A DNA stretch of 64,000 nucleotides from Megaustenia siamemsis (Eukaryota; Mollusca; Gastropoda; Stylommatophora; Ariophantidae). The translations under genes and the position numbers were made by a program. Every line of letters starts with the position of its first letter. The first letter of the stretch is position 1. The notes below the pieces were generated by a model. The model was given only the letters and a program-made list of their open reading frames with translations, was not told the origin of the DNA and did no database searches. Where the stretch lies: contig JAVIAB010000073.1 in the NCBI GenBank assembly GCA_032433765.1, positions 54,597,787 through 54,661,786 of the forward strand, in the 5' to 3' direction. Below are positions 21,371-32,461 of the stretch, one piece after another.

Positions 21371-21628
21371 AAAGTAATGTCAGTAAAGTGCCTCGTCACG
21401 CCACATGGCGTATAGGGAATATGGTGGTTGAACCATAATGTATCAAGACCTTCGAAATATGATTTTGGGGCAATGGTCGGTATTACACCCTTTGCTGCTT
21501 TACTCTCCCAGAAAAAAATCCGGTACCCATTTAAGGCTGGGTGAACCTGGAAGCCGCCAATCAAGATAGAACTCGACCTCTTGTCCTTTATAGTCCAGTT
21601 CACTAAGCACTGAGCTATCACGTCTCCC
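21371..21628 (-). mobile_element. tRNA-headed SINE 1 copy
   Basis: The minus-strand head near 21600 has a GTGATAGCTCAGTGCTTAGT A-box region, and the body matches the family, including ACCGGATTTTTTTCTGGGA. It is more diverged than the 57940 copy. No duplication was identified. Confidence 0.7.
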
Positions 21629-21889
21629 TCTACGTGGATCAGATGACTATAAATACTCGCTGGCTCTGGAATGATGAATCATTCTGACCTCCTCATCTGA
21701 CAGATTATCACCAACATCTCTACCCTGTCAATATTAATGTGATGTAAGTTCCCCCCTCCATCGCGTTTTATGGTATATGAAGAATATGGTGTTAGTGCCT
21801 ATATTTATTCATCATCAACAGCGCATATAAGGCTTACGTGGTCAGTGTCAGGCTAGGCTGCCTTAAAAAAAAAATTTTTAATAAAACTT

Positions 21890-22100
21890 TGTGTCAATTT
21901 TTAGAGCTCCATGACTTCCGAAACTGTGTCAGCCCGAAAAAAAACACAAAAAAATGGAATCGCCGCATCTAGGAATTGAACCAGGGCCCCTGTGATTATT
22001 AGCGTCTGCATAAACCGCCTAGCCACCGAACATCTTGACTCGCTGTGAGAGACAACCACTTCTTTAGGAATAATCCCCGAAGGTGGTGGCAACTCTATTT
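21890..22100 (-). mobile_element. tRNA-Leu-like headed SINE
   Basis: The minus strand reads GGTGGCTAGGCGGTTTATGC, then GGCCCTGGTTCAATTCC, an A box and B box at tRNA spacing. A different body (GTGTTTTTTTTCGGGCTGAC) follows. It is a second SINE family, unrelated in body to SINE 1. Confidence 0.55.
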
Positions 22101-22780
22101 ACTTCCCTTCTTATTATCTGTATTCTTGTATGACTATTCAGATATCGCTAGTTAATGACGCTGACCACAACAAGGGCAACAGTCTTGGCTGACTGGCTAA
22201 AACTACATGGGCCAAATGGGAAAAATGCAACCGTTTTGCCTATCTCTAGTGCATGAAGTCTGTGACGTTGTCTGGGAATCCCCATCTCTAATGAAAAAAG
22301 TTTCTGACATGTATAAGGCGGAGGAATCTGGCATGATCAATGGCTCAGAAATAAAGAGCAGAGAAGTGTGAAGTACATAAAAGGCATGTTTGTGACCGAG
22401 CGGAAGAATGTGACTGATCACCGTGCAAGAGATGGAAACTCACCGCGTGTTATTTCAAAGAGAGAAAATATGGAGAGCGATTAAACAAGCTATGCAGATT
22501 TAATTAGGCACGACAAGAACTTTGATAATAAACAGAAACAACACCCAAAAAACCCCTACTCGAGAATGTCAAGATAATTGAAAAGACCTAGAGAGAATTC
22601 AATAAAATAGCTATCTAGTATATGTCATAAGAGAAGTAATGGAAAATGTAAGGCATAAATAAATGGAACAGGACCGGCAAAAATCGTTATTAATAGAATA
22701 ATATATAATATAGACCAAGTCAAGTTAGAAGCGAAACATCTACTTAAATATACAGAAAACGAAGAGGACTTGTCCACCGA
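22101..22780. other. unassigned sequence
   Basis: Possibly a decayed LINE at 22470-22760 (A-rich sense-like plus strand), but no motif is clear enough to assign. Confidence 0.35.
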
Positions 22781-22789
22781 GTGTTTAGT

Positions 22790-23228
22790 TCGGATTGTCG
22801 TCATTGCGTGGGTATTCCCATATCCGTTCTTCCGCTCATTCTAGCAACCATTGAAGTGTTTGAGTACTGATTGTTCCTGTCCTGCATTGATTGACCGTGT
22901 TCCTCTACTGATTGTTCCAGTCCTGCATTGATTGACCTTGTTTGTCTACTGATTGTTCCAGTCCTGCATTGATTGACCGTGTTCCTCTACTGATTGTTCC
23001 AGTCCTGCATTGATTGACCGTGTTCCTCTACTGATTGTTCCAGTCCTGCATTGATTGACCGTGTTGCGTTCTTTGCCTCTGAGAATATTTCTCCTGCTTT
23101 TCGCCCCTTGTGGCGCCATGTTCCAACATTCTTTTGACACGTGGATTATCATCAGCTTTCTTGGCGACATCCTGTGAGAGGTGTTCTTTAAAACCATCGT
23201 GATGTCATACGTGTCCAAGGTTTCCTAC
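22790..23228 (+). repeat. interspersed repeat family 5 with internal 41-bp minisatellite
   Basis: Shared with 45170-45445: blocks TATTCCCATATCCGTTCTTC, GTTCCAACATTCTTTTGACA and CATGTGGATTATC-type sequence. Inside, 22863-23067 holds five near-identical 41-bp units beginning TGATTGTTCCAGTCCTGCAT, where the other copy has one. The minus strand reads DTYDI and later MLEHGA-like peptide in both copies, suggesting derivation from a coding sequence. Confidence 0.6.
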
Positions 23229-23269
23229 CAAATGGCAGACTCTGCCAGCCTGTTGACCATCTCATTTTC

Positions 23270-23560
23270 GCCGAAAAAAAAATCTGATCTATAAACAGGA
23301 AACTAAGGTGGGAATATATTGACCATATAAGAAGAAGATAATAACCTGTCACAAAGCAAACCATAAAATTGAGAAATAAGAAAAAATATAGGCTGATCTC
23401 AAAAGATACCTTGAGAAGAATACTGAGAAGAGAGGCAAAGATAGCAGGCTTAGACTCCTTTAATGAAATGGATGGAGAAGCAAATTCTGTAATGACAGAA
23501 CTGGAATACTTCAAGATGTAAGAAAAAATAACACATTTTGGCCCTAACTGCATCCAGCAG
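23270..23560 (+). mobile_element. possible LINE C-terminal remnant
   Basis: The plus strand reads KLRWEYIDHIRRR, similar in pattern to the WxYIGHIxRR segment of LINE C-termini, then about 80 open codons without recognised motifs. Weak. Confidence 0.3.
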
Positions 23561-23734
23561 AGAGAATCAACCAGTCTAACCACTTGGCCACCATCACTAC
23601 ATTGTATTATTAAGCCCTGAGTAATAAAAATAATAAATGATTGCTTTATTTACACTTCTTATGATATTATAGATCTTGATGTAATACTTTGTTGTGGTTA
23701 ATTTGGTATATTTAGTCCATATAACTGTAATCCG

Positions 23735-24085
23735 ACTTGTTGCAGGAGCTACTGTGTTAAGTGCTCTGTGCACACCGTGAGCTGTGTGTTTCATCCGTTT
23801 TAGTCGTGTTTCAATATTCCGATTGTTTACAATATATTATGATATCGTATGACATGGAACAGACAGTTATGTTCACTCTCTGTGCGGTTTCGCCTTATGT
23901 CTTTTGGCGTGTGTTAAGACTGCTATGATGGTGACTACTGCTACCTTTCTTTGTTTGGGAGATGATATAGTAATTCGGATGATTCCACTGGCACGGGCGG
24001 TTGAGCAATTATGGATTTTAATTCATTTGCAGTGATACCGGGGCCTTCCATAACCATAACCATAACCATAACCATAACTAAACAT
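23735..24085 (+). repeat. interspersed repeat family 4 copy with (CCATAA)n tail
   Basis: It runs from the AAGTGCTCTGTGCACACCGT block to GGGGCCTTCCATAACCATAA and ends in five CCATAA-type units (about 24049-24080). It lacks the 5' 370 bp of the longest copy. Confidence 0.65.
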
Positions 24086-24277
24086 AACATTGTCACGAAC
24101 TCCCCCGTGCCCGGGGAATTATATCCAAGTTAGGCTGTCGATAGGAGACATATCGAGTAGGTGCACCTACACCTTTTCAGTGTGTGCTCTTGTCAATCCA
24201 GCGTCAGTCAGTCAATATGTCCGCATGTGTTGTTAGTCTTTTAACCAGCCATCTGATAGCTTCTTCCACAACCTGAA

Positions 24278-24658
24278 CCTCCATTCATGTAAAAAAAAAA
24301 AAAGTAAAGTACCCCCCGTCACGCCAAGTGGCGTATAGGGAAATATGGTGTTAGTGACCCTATATTTTACAGACCTTCAGCACATGATTTTTGGGGTAAT
24401 GTGGTCGGTATTACGCCCGTGCTGCTTTACTTTCCCAGAAAAAATCCGGTACCCATTTAAGGCTGGGTGAACCCGGAGCCGTCGGTTGGGATCGAACCCT
24501 ACCCCTTGTCCGTAGTAGTCCAGTTCACTAACCATTGAGCTATCGCGGCTCCCACTTAGTAAAACCCAGGTGTCCTCGCCAGGGAACGAACCCCGGCTGT
24601 TGCCGTGGTAAGCCAACCGCCTATCGATTGCGCTAACCGGACACCCCTCCATTCATGT
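24278..24658 (-). mobile_element. SINE 1 with two tandem tRNA-like heads, complete, with target-site duplication
   Basis: The 355-bp insert 24291-24645 lies between exact 13-bp duplications CCTCCATTCATGT (24278-24290 and 24646-24658). On the minus strand it opens with a tRNA-like unit (24568-24645: A box GGTTAGCGCAATCG, B box GGGTTCGTTCCC, closing stem GTGTCC with GGACAC). Next comes the usual SINE 1 tRNA-like head (GATAGCTCAATGGTTAGTGA, GGTTCGATCCC), then the body, and finally a 3' TACTTTACTTTTTTTT tail. Both heads are inside one duplication, so they moved as one unit. Confidence 0.82.
24568..24645 (-). pseudogene. tRNA-like sequence serving as outer head of the SINE
   Basis: The acceptor arm ends pair (GTGTCC with GGACAC) and both internal promoter boxes are present. 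The D and anticodon arms do not fold cleanly and no anticodon can be given with confidence. It is best read as a Pol III promoter head of the SINE, not a working tRNA gene. Confidence 0.55.
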
Positions 24659-24889
24659 GCTGGTGGTAATATGAGGCCTGCTGCACCCTTATCTATCAAA
24701 TATTTTTTAGAATACGCAACAAAACCCAACCGCTCCTCACACACCTGGTGACCAAGTCATCAGTGTAGATGATCGGGTTTTTAATCTTGGAATGAAGCTG
24801 CGATACCCCCATCCTCCGATTTGAGACTCAGTAACACCTTGCATCCAGTCATCACATTTGTGTCCAGCCATCGACAAAAGCAAAAAGCT

Positions 24890-25135
24890 AACTCGAAATT
24901 TTCATAAACAACCAGGAACTTGAAACTAATAAATTCTGAATATCTGAGATCTGTAACTACAAATAATGGAGACTAACAGAAGGAGATCAAAAGAGGACAA
25001 GTAATAGTAACACAAATATTAAATACTATGAAGAGCATATGACACAATACTAACACAGCAGTAAAATTAAAACTACTAAGGGCACGTATCTTCCCCAATA
25101 GCATCATATGGCAACATGGGCAATCTAGCAAACAA
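24890..25135 (+). mobile_element. decayed LINE RT region
   Basis: The plus strand reads QKEIKRGQVIVTQILNTMKS and later LLRARIFPNSIIW, the pattern of the RT thumb of RTE-like LINEs, with stops. It may belong with the LINE D end at 25600-25765, split by the SINE at 25285-25595. Confidence 0.5.
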
Positions 25136-25284
25136 CAATTTTAAAGAAAATTGGTTTCTTCAAAACAAAACGCTACCTTTGATAATGGTAAAGAGTAATG
25201 AAGACATATTAAAAGACATAGACATTTAAAATAACTGCCTTATTATAAACAACAACGTACATTAAATTACATGTAAATAAATTA

Positions 25285-25595
25285 AAATACGGGGAACTGG
25301 TTGGTCTCGAGGCAAGACGCCGGCCTCAAGACAAAGAGGTTGTGAGTTCAAATCCCGGCTGAACCAGTTATAATTTTTATTTATGATTTCTCTCTGCGTT
25401 AACCACCCCTGGTCTCAGCAGCGAGGCCCGGCATGAAATGTCAATTACTCATCGACGGAAAAAATATGAGTACCTCCGAAAACGGAGTCATCTGCCTGTA
25501 TGGCGAGGGACCCCTGTACACACGAAATGGATTGAAGACGCAAAACTCAGTTCCTAGTCTCTAGGGAATACGCCAGTGGTGAAAGCTGGTGAACG
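25285..25595 (+). mobile_element. tRNA-headed SINE 2
   Basis: The plus-strand head AACTGGTTGGTCTCGAGGCA to GAGTTCAAATCCCGGCTGAA has A and B boxes, and its ends AACTGG and CCAGTT pair as an acceptor stem. A body of about 230 bp follows, ending near GGTGAACGTCAAA. It is a different family from SINE 1. Confidence 0.65.
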
Positions 25596-25599
25596 TCAA

Positions 25600-25765
25600 A
25601 AAACACAGTTGGCTGGAAGTCAATAATGGAAGGCATGGTTCCAAGACGACGACACAAGGGCAGATCAAGAAGAAGGTGGTTTTAAGACATCAAAGAGATC
25701 TTGAACACGACAACAGAAGAAGTGAGAGATCTGGCTAGAGAGAGAGATTGTTTCAAGCAGGCTGT
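25600..25765 (+). mobile_element. LINE D C-terminal end
   Basis: The plus strand reads IMEGMVPRRRHKGRSRRRW, DIKEIL and VRDLARERDCF. One internal stop. It matches the plus copy at 17400-17590 and the minus copy at 36160-36365. Confidence 0.55.
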
Positions 25766-25817
25766 GATGAGTGTACCATTCTACAAAAGGCGTGCAACCC
25801 GATGATTGTATATTCAT

Positions 25818-26302
25818 GATTGGTACAGAAACATGAACAATGGTACAGAAACATGAACATTGGTACAGAAACATGAACATTGGTACAGAAACATGAACAT
25901 TGGTACAGAAACATGAACATTGGTGCAGAAATATGAACATTGGTGCAGAAACGTGAACATTGGTACAGAATCATGAACATTGGTACAGAAACATGAACAT
26001 TGGTGCAGAAATATGAACATTGGTGCAGAAACGTGAACATTGGTACAGAATCATGAACATTGGTACAGAAACATGAACATTGGTGCAGAAATATGAACAT
26101 TGGTGCAGAAACGTGAACATTGGTACAGAATCATGAACATTGGTACAGAAACATGAACATTGGTATAGAAACATGAACATTGGTACAGAAACATGAACAT
26201 TGGTACAGAAACATGAACATTGGTACAGAAACATGAACATTGGTACAGAAACATGAACATTGGTACAGAAACATGAACATTGGTACAGAAACATGAACAT
26301 TG
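25818..26302 (+). repeat. 20-bp minisatellite with 80-bp higher-order units, about 24 copies
   Basis: Units of TGGTACAGAAACATGAACAT. At 25921-26160 four distinguishable variants repeat in fixed order as three perfect 80-bp blocks. Minus-strand open frames here (Cys/Val/Phe-rich) are by-products, since 20 bp is not a multiple of 3 and all frames stay open. Confidence 0.95.
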
Positions 26303-26379
26303 AAAGAAAAATGGGAAATAAACTGAACCCTTTTAAAAATGGATTTATAGATGAATGGAAATTATAAAGCACGCAACAG

Positions 26380-26660
26380 CAACAGAGCAGAACTGCCAAC
26401 GACTCATAGATGGTGGCTTGCGCCAGGATGAACCAGTACTATCCAGACCCAACAGCTATGCCTCTAGTAACAGGCTAACTAGCATCGTGAGCAGGAATAG
26501 AGAGAAAAGGCAACCCTATACTCAAAAACGTCAAAAAATGTCGAAGTTGGACTTGCTGGGCCGAGGGCGCAAATATCACAGCTCTACTGCAAACAGCAAC
26601 ACAACTCATTTACACTCATTTGACGTCCTTCGAAGTTTTGATGACGAAGCGACATACTTA
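26380..26660 (+). repeat. SINE-like repeat family 3, copy 3
   Basis: Aligns with 797-1130: GGCTTGCGCCAG, CTGGGCCGAGGGCGCAAATA and the GACGTCCTTCGAAG-type block. Diverged. Confidence 0.6.
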
Positions 26661-26682
26661 TTCCTTTACTCATCAGGTAGAA

Positions 26683-26763
26683 AGAGAGAGAGAAAGAGAG
26701 AGAGAAGAGAGAAAGAGAGAGAGAGGGAGAGAGAGGAAGAGAGAGAGAGAAAGAGAGAGGGAG

Positions 26764-26794
<31 letters not shown>

Positions 26795-26895
26795 AAGAGA
26801 GAGAGAAATAGAGAGAAAGAGAGAGAGAGAGGGAGAGAGAGAGGGAGAAAGAGAGAAAGAGAAAGAGAGAGGGAGAGAGAGAGAGAAAGAGAGAC
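26683..26895 (+). repeat. (GA)n-rich microsatellite
   Basis: About 210 bp of imperfect GA, GAAA and GGGA. It creates artificial Arg/Glu-rich and Leu/Ser-rich frames on the two strands. Confidence 0.95.
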
Positions 26896-26899
26896 CAAG

Positions 26900-27440
26900 A
26901 TTAATTAAATTGTTTGGATATAACATAAAGAGAGGCAATAACTTATTTAAAGTCATTTTGAAAGGGAAAATATCAGATAAGCGACTGAGAGGTAGCCAAA
27001 GACTAAAGTAGACTGACATCAATGCATGAACAAGACAACATATTTGGAACATCAAGGCAAGAGAGAGAGGGTAAAGAGAGCGAGAGAAATGGTCAACTTT
27101 CATTGTAGAGATTGCGAAAGAAGACATCGGAACGAGAAAAGCGAAGAACTGATGTTATTGTTGCAGTTCTGCAAGACGCCACATGACGTCAAGATTGGAA
27201 CGAGTAAAGGAGTTCCTCCGTGTCTTAAAGCATGTGGGGAAAATAGCATTAGTTCCCTTATTTTTCACTGACCACATCTTTATGAGAGATGTGACAGGCA
27301 TCACGTCAAACCAATTGACTTTCTTAAAAAAAAAATAATCCGTATCCAATTTCACTTACTGCCACGTTAGTTCGTTGTCACGGACACAAACACATTAAGT
27401 GATTGACGTGCAATTGCACAATATTTACATACATGTTCTA
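26900..27440. other. unassigned sequence
   Basis: No repeat or coding signal could be supported. Confidence 0.4.
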
Positions 27441-27479
27441 ATTGCAGGCTTTTCTTCTGCGTCTATTTAATCACCGTCA

Positions 27480-27838
27480 GCCTCTAAGATATGCGCATAG
27501 CGCTTGTTATGATTCATGTCCTAATACTAGAATTTCGACAATTTATAAATTTAAGGTGAATGAGGACATCCTCAAAGGAGCCAACACAAAAAAGAGAGCT
27601 CCTAAAAATCATCAGAAAGAAACAATCAACATTTTGCAGGCACATTATAAGAAGGGGAAAGTTGGAATACTTGGCTACAACTGGCAAAATACCAGGACGA
27701 TAACGAGAGAAGATACTAGACAGCTTGGTGTTATGGAATGGAAGACAATCAACAACGGAATTGATACGATGCACTGTGGATAGAACATTGTTGAAGGACA
27801 CGCCAACCGCTATGGTACATGATGATGATGATGATGAT
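27480..27838 (+). mobile_element. RTE LINE 3' end
   Basis: The plus strand carries the decayed RTE C-terminus (KVGILGYNWQNTRTITRE and the following TRQLGVMEWKTIN). It ends in TGATGATGATGATGATGAT. Frameshifted and truncated. Confidence 0.65.
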
Positions 27839-28191
27839 AAAATTATGTAACGTTAAAAAAATATTTAAAATTGACTTCCCTGAATGAAAAACACAATCTA
27901 TTTTTACGTTTAAAATGAATTATCGAGAGTTTACCCATAAATCCAGGTTAATTATAAACACGGTAAAGCCTTTCTTGAAAATTGAATTGGCTGTCGTTTT
28001 TTTTTAAGTCCTGGCATGTAGAGTATTTAAAATATTTAAATTAAGGATCAACGCACTCTGTAGTTTTGGCCTTGTCTCAAATAGTTTGCTGAAATAAATC
28101 ATGCATCACTACGTTAGATGTTTACTTTAGTGTTGCCTGTAGTGTTATGTACATTGTTTATTCAGCTATGTCATGTTAAAATGGTTTGTTT

Positions 28192-28228
28192 AATCCCATT
28201 TTCACTGTGCAGCAGTGAAAATGGGATT
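28192..28228. repeat. perfect 16-bp inverted repeat (hairpin)
   Basis: The arm AATCCCATTTTCACTG is followed by a TGCAG loop and the exact reverse complement. Origin unknown. Confidence 0.85.
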
Positions 28229-28339
28229 TCATTCAACAATTACAATTCACTCATTCACAAAAACAAACATTCAATTCGTTTATACATTATCTAATTCAGC
28301 TAGTCAAGCATTTTATTCATGCATTCTACCTTTCAACTC

Positions 28340-31005
28340 CTAGTTGACTTTCAAAAAAGGGCCTGTTGTGTTATACTCTCAGTTGGTTTCCGCAGTGTGT
28401 GTCCTATCCAGCGCCATCGTCTTTGTTATACTCTTGTATCCACTGGCATTTGACTGCTACATTTCCATAATTCTGTGTTAGTGATATTGTCCTGCCAATT
28501 CCATCCTTTTATTCTGCGCAAGCATTCATTAAAGAAGGTCTGATCTTCATGATTGCCAATTGTTCACCATGCTTTACAGCCATATAATAAGACAGACTTA
28601 ACATTGGAGTTGCAAATTTTTATTTTTGTATTTACCTTAATTTCTTTGGAATTGCCATATGTTCCTAGGGTACCAAATGCTCCTCTTGCCTTTTGATATC
28701 CTTATTTTGGTATCATTTTCTGTTCCTCACTCTTTGTCTATATTTCTGTCCAGATATATGTAAGATTGTACGTCTAGTAGTAGAGGTATTTTTCCTATGT
28801 TTATTTGGTTATTGCCAACTGCATTAATTCTCATAATTATGGTCTTATCTCTATTTATTTTCGGTCCCAGCTTTTGTGATCTCTCATGATCTATGCTCAT
28901 TTTATCTTGCATCTTTTGATGAGTATGTGATAGGAGAGCTATGTCATTAGCAAAGTCTAGGTCATTAAGTTGCTTGGTCAGTACCACTGTATTTTATTTC
29001 TGTTGTTTTGAGTTATTTTCATAATCCAATCTATGGCCAGTAGAAAGAGAAATGGAGATAGAAGGCATCCCTGCTTTACTCCTGTTCTTATTTCAAATGC
29101 TTCTGTAAGTTGTCCTTCGTGCACACAGTTCATTTCATTCCTTCATACATTGTTTTTATAAGATTAATAAACTTTATATGAATTTCGTAATGATTCAGAA
29201 TTCCAAAGCTTTCATCTGTCTAAACTATCAAATTTCTTATCGTAATCTATAAATCCTATATAAAGTGGGGACTTTAATTCTAAGTTTTGTTTAAGTATTA
29301 TACGTAATGAAGTTATTTGATCAGCACATGATCTTTTTTTTCATAAAACCTCCTCGTTCATCTCTCAAATGTTTCACTATAACCTCTTTTAGTCTCTCCA
29401 GAATGATTCTGCTTAGTATTTATTTTTGACATTGATAGTAGCATAATTCCACTACAATTTGTGCACTCATATAAACTTCCTTTCTTTGGTAGTTTGGTCA
29501 TATAACCTTCTTTCCAGTCTTTAGGTAATTATTCCCTTTCCCATATTTTTTCTAGTAGATTAAGTGACATCTTAGTGGAGGTGTTAATATCTGCTTTGAT
29601 GGCTTCTGATTGAATTTTATCTGGTTCTGTGGCTTTACTATGTTCAATAGCTTGATGGCTTTCATTATTTCTTCTTTGCTTGGCTTTCCATAGTTAACGT
29701 GCAACTCCTCCTCAGCTGGTAGTATATCTGGAGGATTATTTGGGCCGGGTTTGTTCAGGAGTTCATCAAAGTGCTCATTCCATCTCTTCATTTGTTCTCT
29801 TATATTACTGAGCAGATTTCCTTTTTTATCTTTAATAAAGACATAGATCAGTTTGTATGTTCCGCCTAATTTCTTTGTGCTGTTGTACAGTTCTTTCATA
29901 TTTCCTTTGTTTGCCGCCTCCACTGCCTCTTTAGCTAGTTCATCTATATATTTCCTCTTATCCCTTTTAATGCATCTTCTCACTTCTTTGTTTATCTCTG
30001 TGTAAGTTTCCTGTGCCTTGGCTTTAGTACTTCTCGTTTTGCTTTTATTTATGTCTGCTTTCTTTCTTTAATTTTCTCCAGGCCACTGCTGTCATCAATG
30101 CCTTATTCTAGCGTTCTCTTTTCCCCCGGGTTTCTTCACATGTCTCCTTCCATATAGACTTTACCTGTTTCCAATGATCTTCTATATTTTATAGTAGTTG
30201 GAGGACTTTGTATTTGTTTGATACTGTGACTACAAATTTATCTTTAATTACTTGCTCTTTAAAAAAACTTACATTGAAATATTGTCTACGCCTATGTGTT
30301 GTAGTATATCTTTTTGGTTTAAGTTTACGTATGGCTATCAGAAGACGATGATCTGAAGCCACATCTACACCTCCATATACTTTTATATCTTGTAAGGACG
30401 ACTTAAACTTTTATTTAATACACATGTGGTCAATTTGATTTTCAGCTCTATGATCTGGTGACACCCATGTAAAAAGTAAAAGTAAAGTACCCCCGCCACG
30501 CCAAGTGGCGGCGTATAGGGAATATGGTGTTAATGACCATAAATTTTACAGACCTTCGGCACATGATTTTTGGGGTAATGTTGTCGGTATTACGTCTGTG
30601 CCGCTTTACTTTCCCAGAAAACAATCCGATACCCATTTAAGGCTGGGTGAACCCGGAAGCAGTCGGTTAGGATCGAACCCTATCCCTTGACACCCATGTA
30701 GCTTTATGTATTCTTTTATGGTGGAATATTGTTCCTCCTAGGCTCATTTGAGTAAGAGCACAGAAGGTCACGAATGTCTCCTCATTCTCATTTATTTATC
30801 AAAGTCCATATGTTTTCCCATAATCTCTCCGCCAAGGCTCGTTTGTCTGGATCTACTTTTGCGTTTAGATCTCCCATCAAGATTATAATATCTTTCCCTC
30901 GTCTTCCGTCCATCTGGCATTGCAATTGTTTACAGAATTCATCTTTAACTAAACATTCCTTATCATTGATTGGTGCATAAAATTGGATAACGTGTATTTT
31001 TGTTG
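28340..31005 (-). mobile_element. LINE A, long decayed copy including endonuclease, split by a SINE
   Basis: On the minus strand the APE endonuclease lies near 30990-30400: QFYAPINDKE, MGDLNAKVDPDK, then NQIDHMC after the inserted SINE. The linker is at 29983-29550 (KELYNSTKKLGGTYK, EELHVNYGKPSKEEIMKAIK). RT runs from about 29500 to 28730, with LNDLDFANDIALLSH in which the catalytic FADD is changed to FAND. The C-terminal domain is at 28650-28340. Many stops and frameshifts. It gives the fullest view of LINE A protein order: endonuclease, RT, RGRPR-type end. Confidence 0.8.
30459..30700 (-). mobile_element. SINE 1 inserted in LINE A, with target-site duplication
   Basis: The insert 30472-30687 is flanked by TGACACCCATGTA at 30459-30471 and 30688-30700. 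The minus-strand copy starts just before the B box (GGTTCGATCC) and runs to the TACTTTTACTTTTT tail. It is nested in the endonuclease region of the older LINE A. Confidence 0.88.
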
Positions 31006-31074
31006 TTGTTGTTAATGTTGCTCTTATTAACGAAGAAGTAGTTGTAGGGTGAAATCAGCAGCAGAAAAACACAT

Positions 31075-31990
31075 CGAAAACATTGAATACAGTCTAAAAA
31101 ATCATTCACTAAAACGACTATAAGCGCATAAATCATTCACTTCAACAACAACAGGTCCATTAATTATTCGCAACAAGGACTGCAATCACATAAATCATTC
31201 ACTTCAACAACAAAAGTCCCATTAAATAGTCACAACAACGACTGCAATCACATAAATAACTCAGTTCAACGACTGCAATCATATAAATCATTCACTTCAA
31301 CAACAACAGTTCCATTAATTATTCACAACAAGGACTGCAATCACATAAATCATTCACTTCAAAGACAACAATCGCATTAATCATTCACTATAAAGACTAC
31401 AGTCACAAAATTAATTCACTACGACTACAATCGCATAAATCACTCACTTCAACGACTGCAGTCACATAAATCATTCATTTAAGGCTTCAATCTCATAACC
31501 ATTCACTAAAACGACTACAATCGTATAAATCATTCATTTCAAACGACTGCAATCGTATAAATCATTCACTTCAACGACTAAAATCACATAAATCATTCAC
31601 TTCAAACGATTACAATTTCATAAATCATTCACATCAACGACTGCAATCGTACAAACCACTCACCTCAGCGACTTCAGTCTCCTAAATCATTTCACTTCAG
31701 CGGCTACAATCTCATAAATCATTCATTTCAGCGACTACAGTTGCATAAACCACTCACTTAAACGACTGCAATCGCATAAATTATTCACTCAAACGACTTC
31801 AATCGCATAAATCATTCACTTCAAAGACTGTAATCTCATAAATCATTCACCTCAACGACTGTAATCTCATAAATCATTCACTTCAGCGACTACAATCTCA
31901 TGAATCACTCACTTCAACGACTACAGTGCCATAAATCATTCACTTAAACGACTGCAATCGCATAGATCATTCAATTAAATGACAACAATA
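31075..31990 (+). repeat. 31-bp minisatellite, about 29 diverged units
   Basis: Units of the form ATAAATCATTCACTTCAACG plus ACTGCAATCGC. Units differ by several bases, so the array is older than the one at 37486-37880. Confidence 0.92.
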
Positions 31991-32014
31991 TGATCTTCTA
32001 TATCTTCACTAATA

Positions 32015-32460
32015 ATCATCATCATCATGTGCCAAACCGATTGGCGTAGGCGATCATGTCCTCCCACAATGTTCTATCCACAGTGCGTCGTATCAGTTCT
32101 GCTGTTGGCTGTTTTCCATGCCATGACACCAAGCTATCCAGTATTTTCTCTCTTTGTCGTCCACAATCTCTCTTTCCTTTTATTTTGCCAGTTGTAACCA
32201 AGTATTCCAACTTTCCTCTTCTCATGATGTGCCCGAAAAATGTTGATTGCTTCTTTCTGATGTTTTTTAAGAGCTCCCTTTTTGCGATGGCCTCTTTGAG
32301 AACTTCCTCATTGGTCTTTTTAGTTGTCCATGGAACTTTCAACATTCTTCTGAGAAATCCCATTTCTGTGGCCTCTAATCGTCTTTTCATTTGTTTGTCT
32401 ACTGTCCATGATTCGCTTCCATAGGTCATAATTGGTTCTATATAGCACCGATGAACTCTA
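32015..32460 (-). mobile_element. RTE (BovB-like) LINE 3' end, well preserved
   Basis: The 134-codon open frame (32025-32429) reads TYGSESWTVDKQMKRRLEAT, FLRRMLKVPWTTKKTNEE, TFFGHIMRRGKLEYL, KGKRDCGRQREKILDSL and LWEDMIAYANRFGT, the entire RTE C-terminal region. An ATCATCATCATC tail lies at 32016-32028. The catalytic domains are missing, as is usual for RTE insertions. Confidence 0.85.
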
Positions 32461-32461
32461 C

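Noticed and set aside
24568..24645. Functional tRNA gene.
   Set aside because: It lies inside a transposed unit with target duplications, and the D and anticodon arms do not fold well; it acts as a SINE head.
25818..26302. CRISPR-like array.
   Set aside because: Units are contiguous with no spacers, in a eukaryotic genome; it is a minisatellite. The same holds for 31075-31990, 39579-39866 and 49820-50372.
25665..26399. Cys/Phe/Val-rich frames up to 142 codons on the minus strand.
   Set aside because: All frames of the 20-bp minisatellite are open; no start context, splice sites or homology.
26584..27127. Leu/Ser-rich and Arg/Glu-rich frames of 100-200 codons.
   Set aside because: They are translations of the (GA)n tract at 26683-26895.
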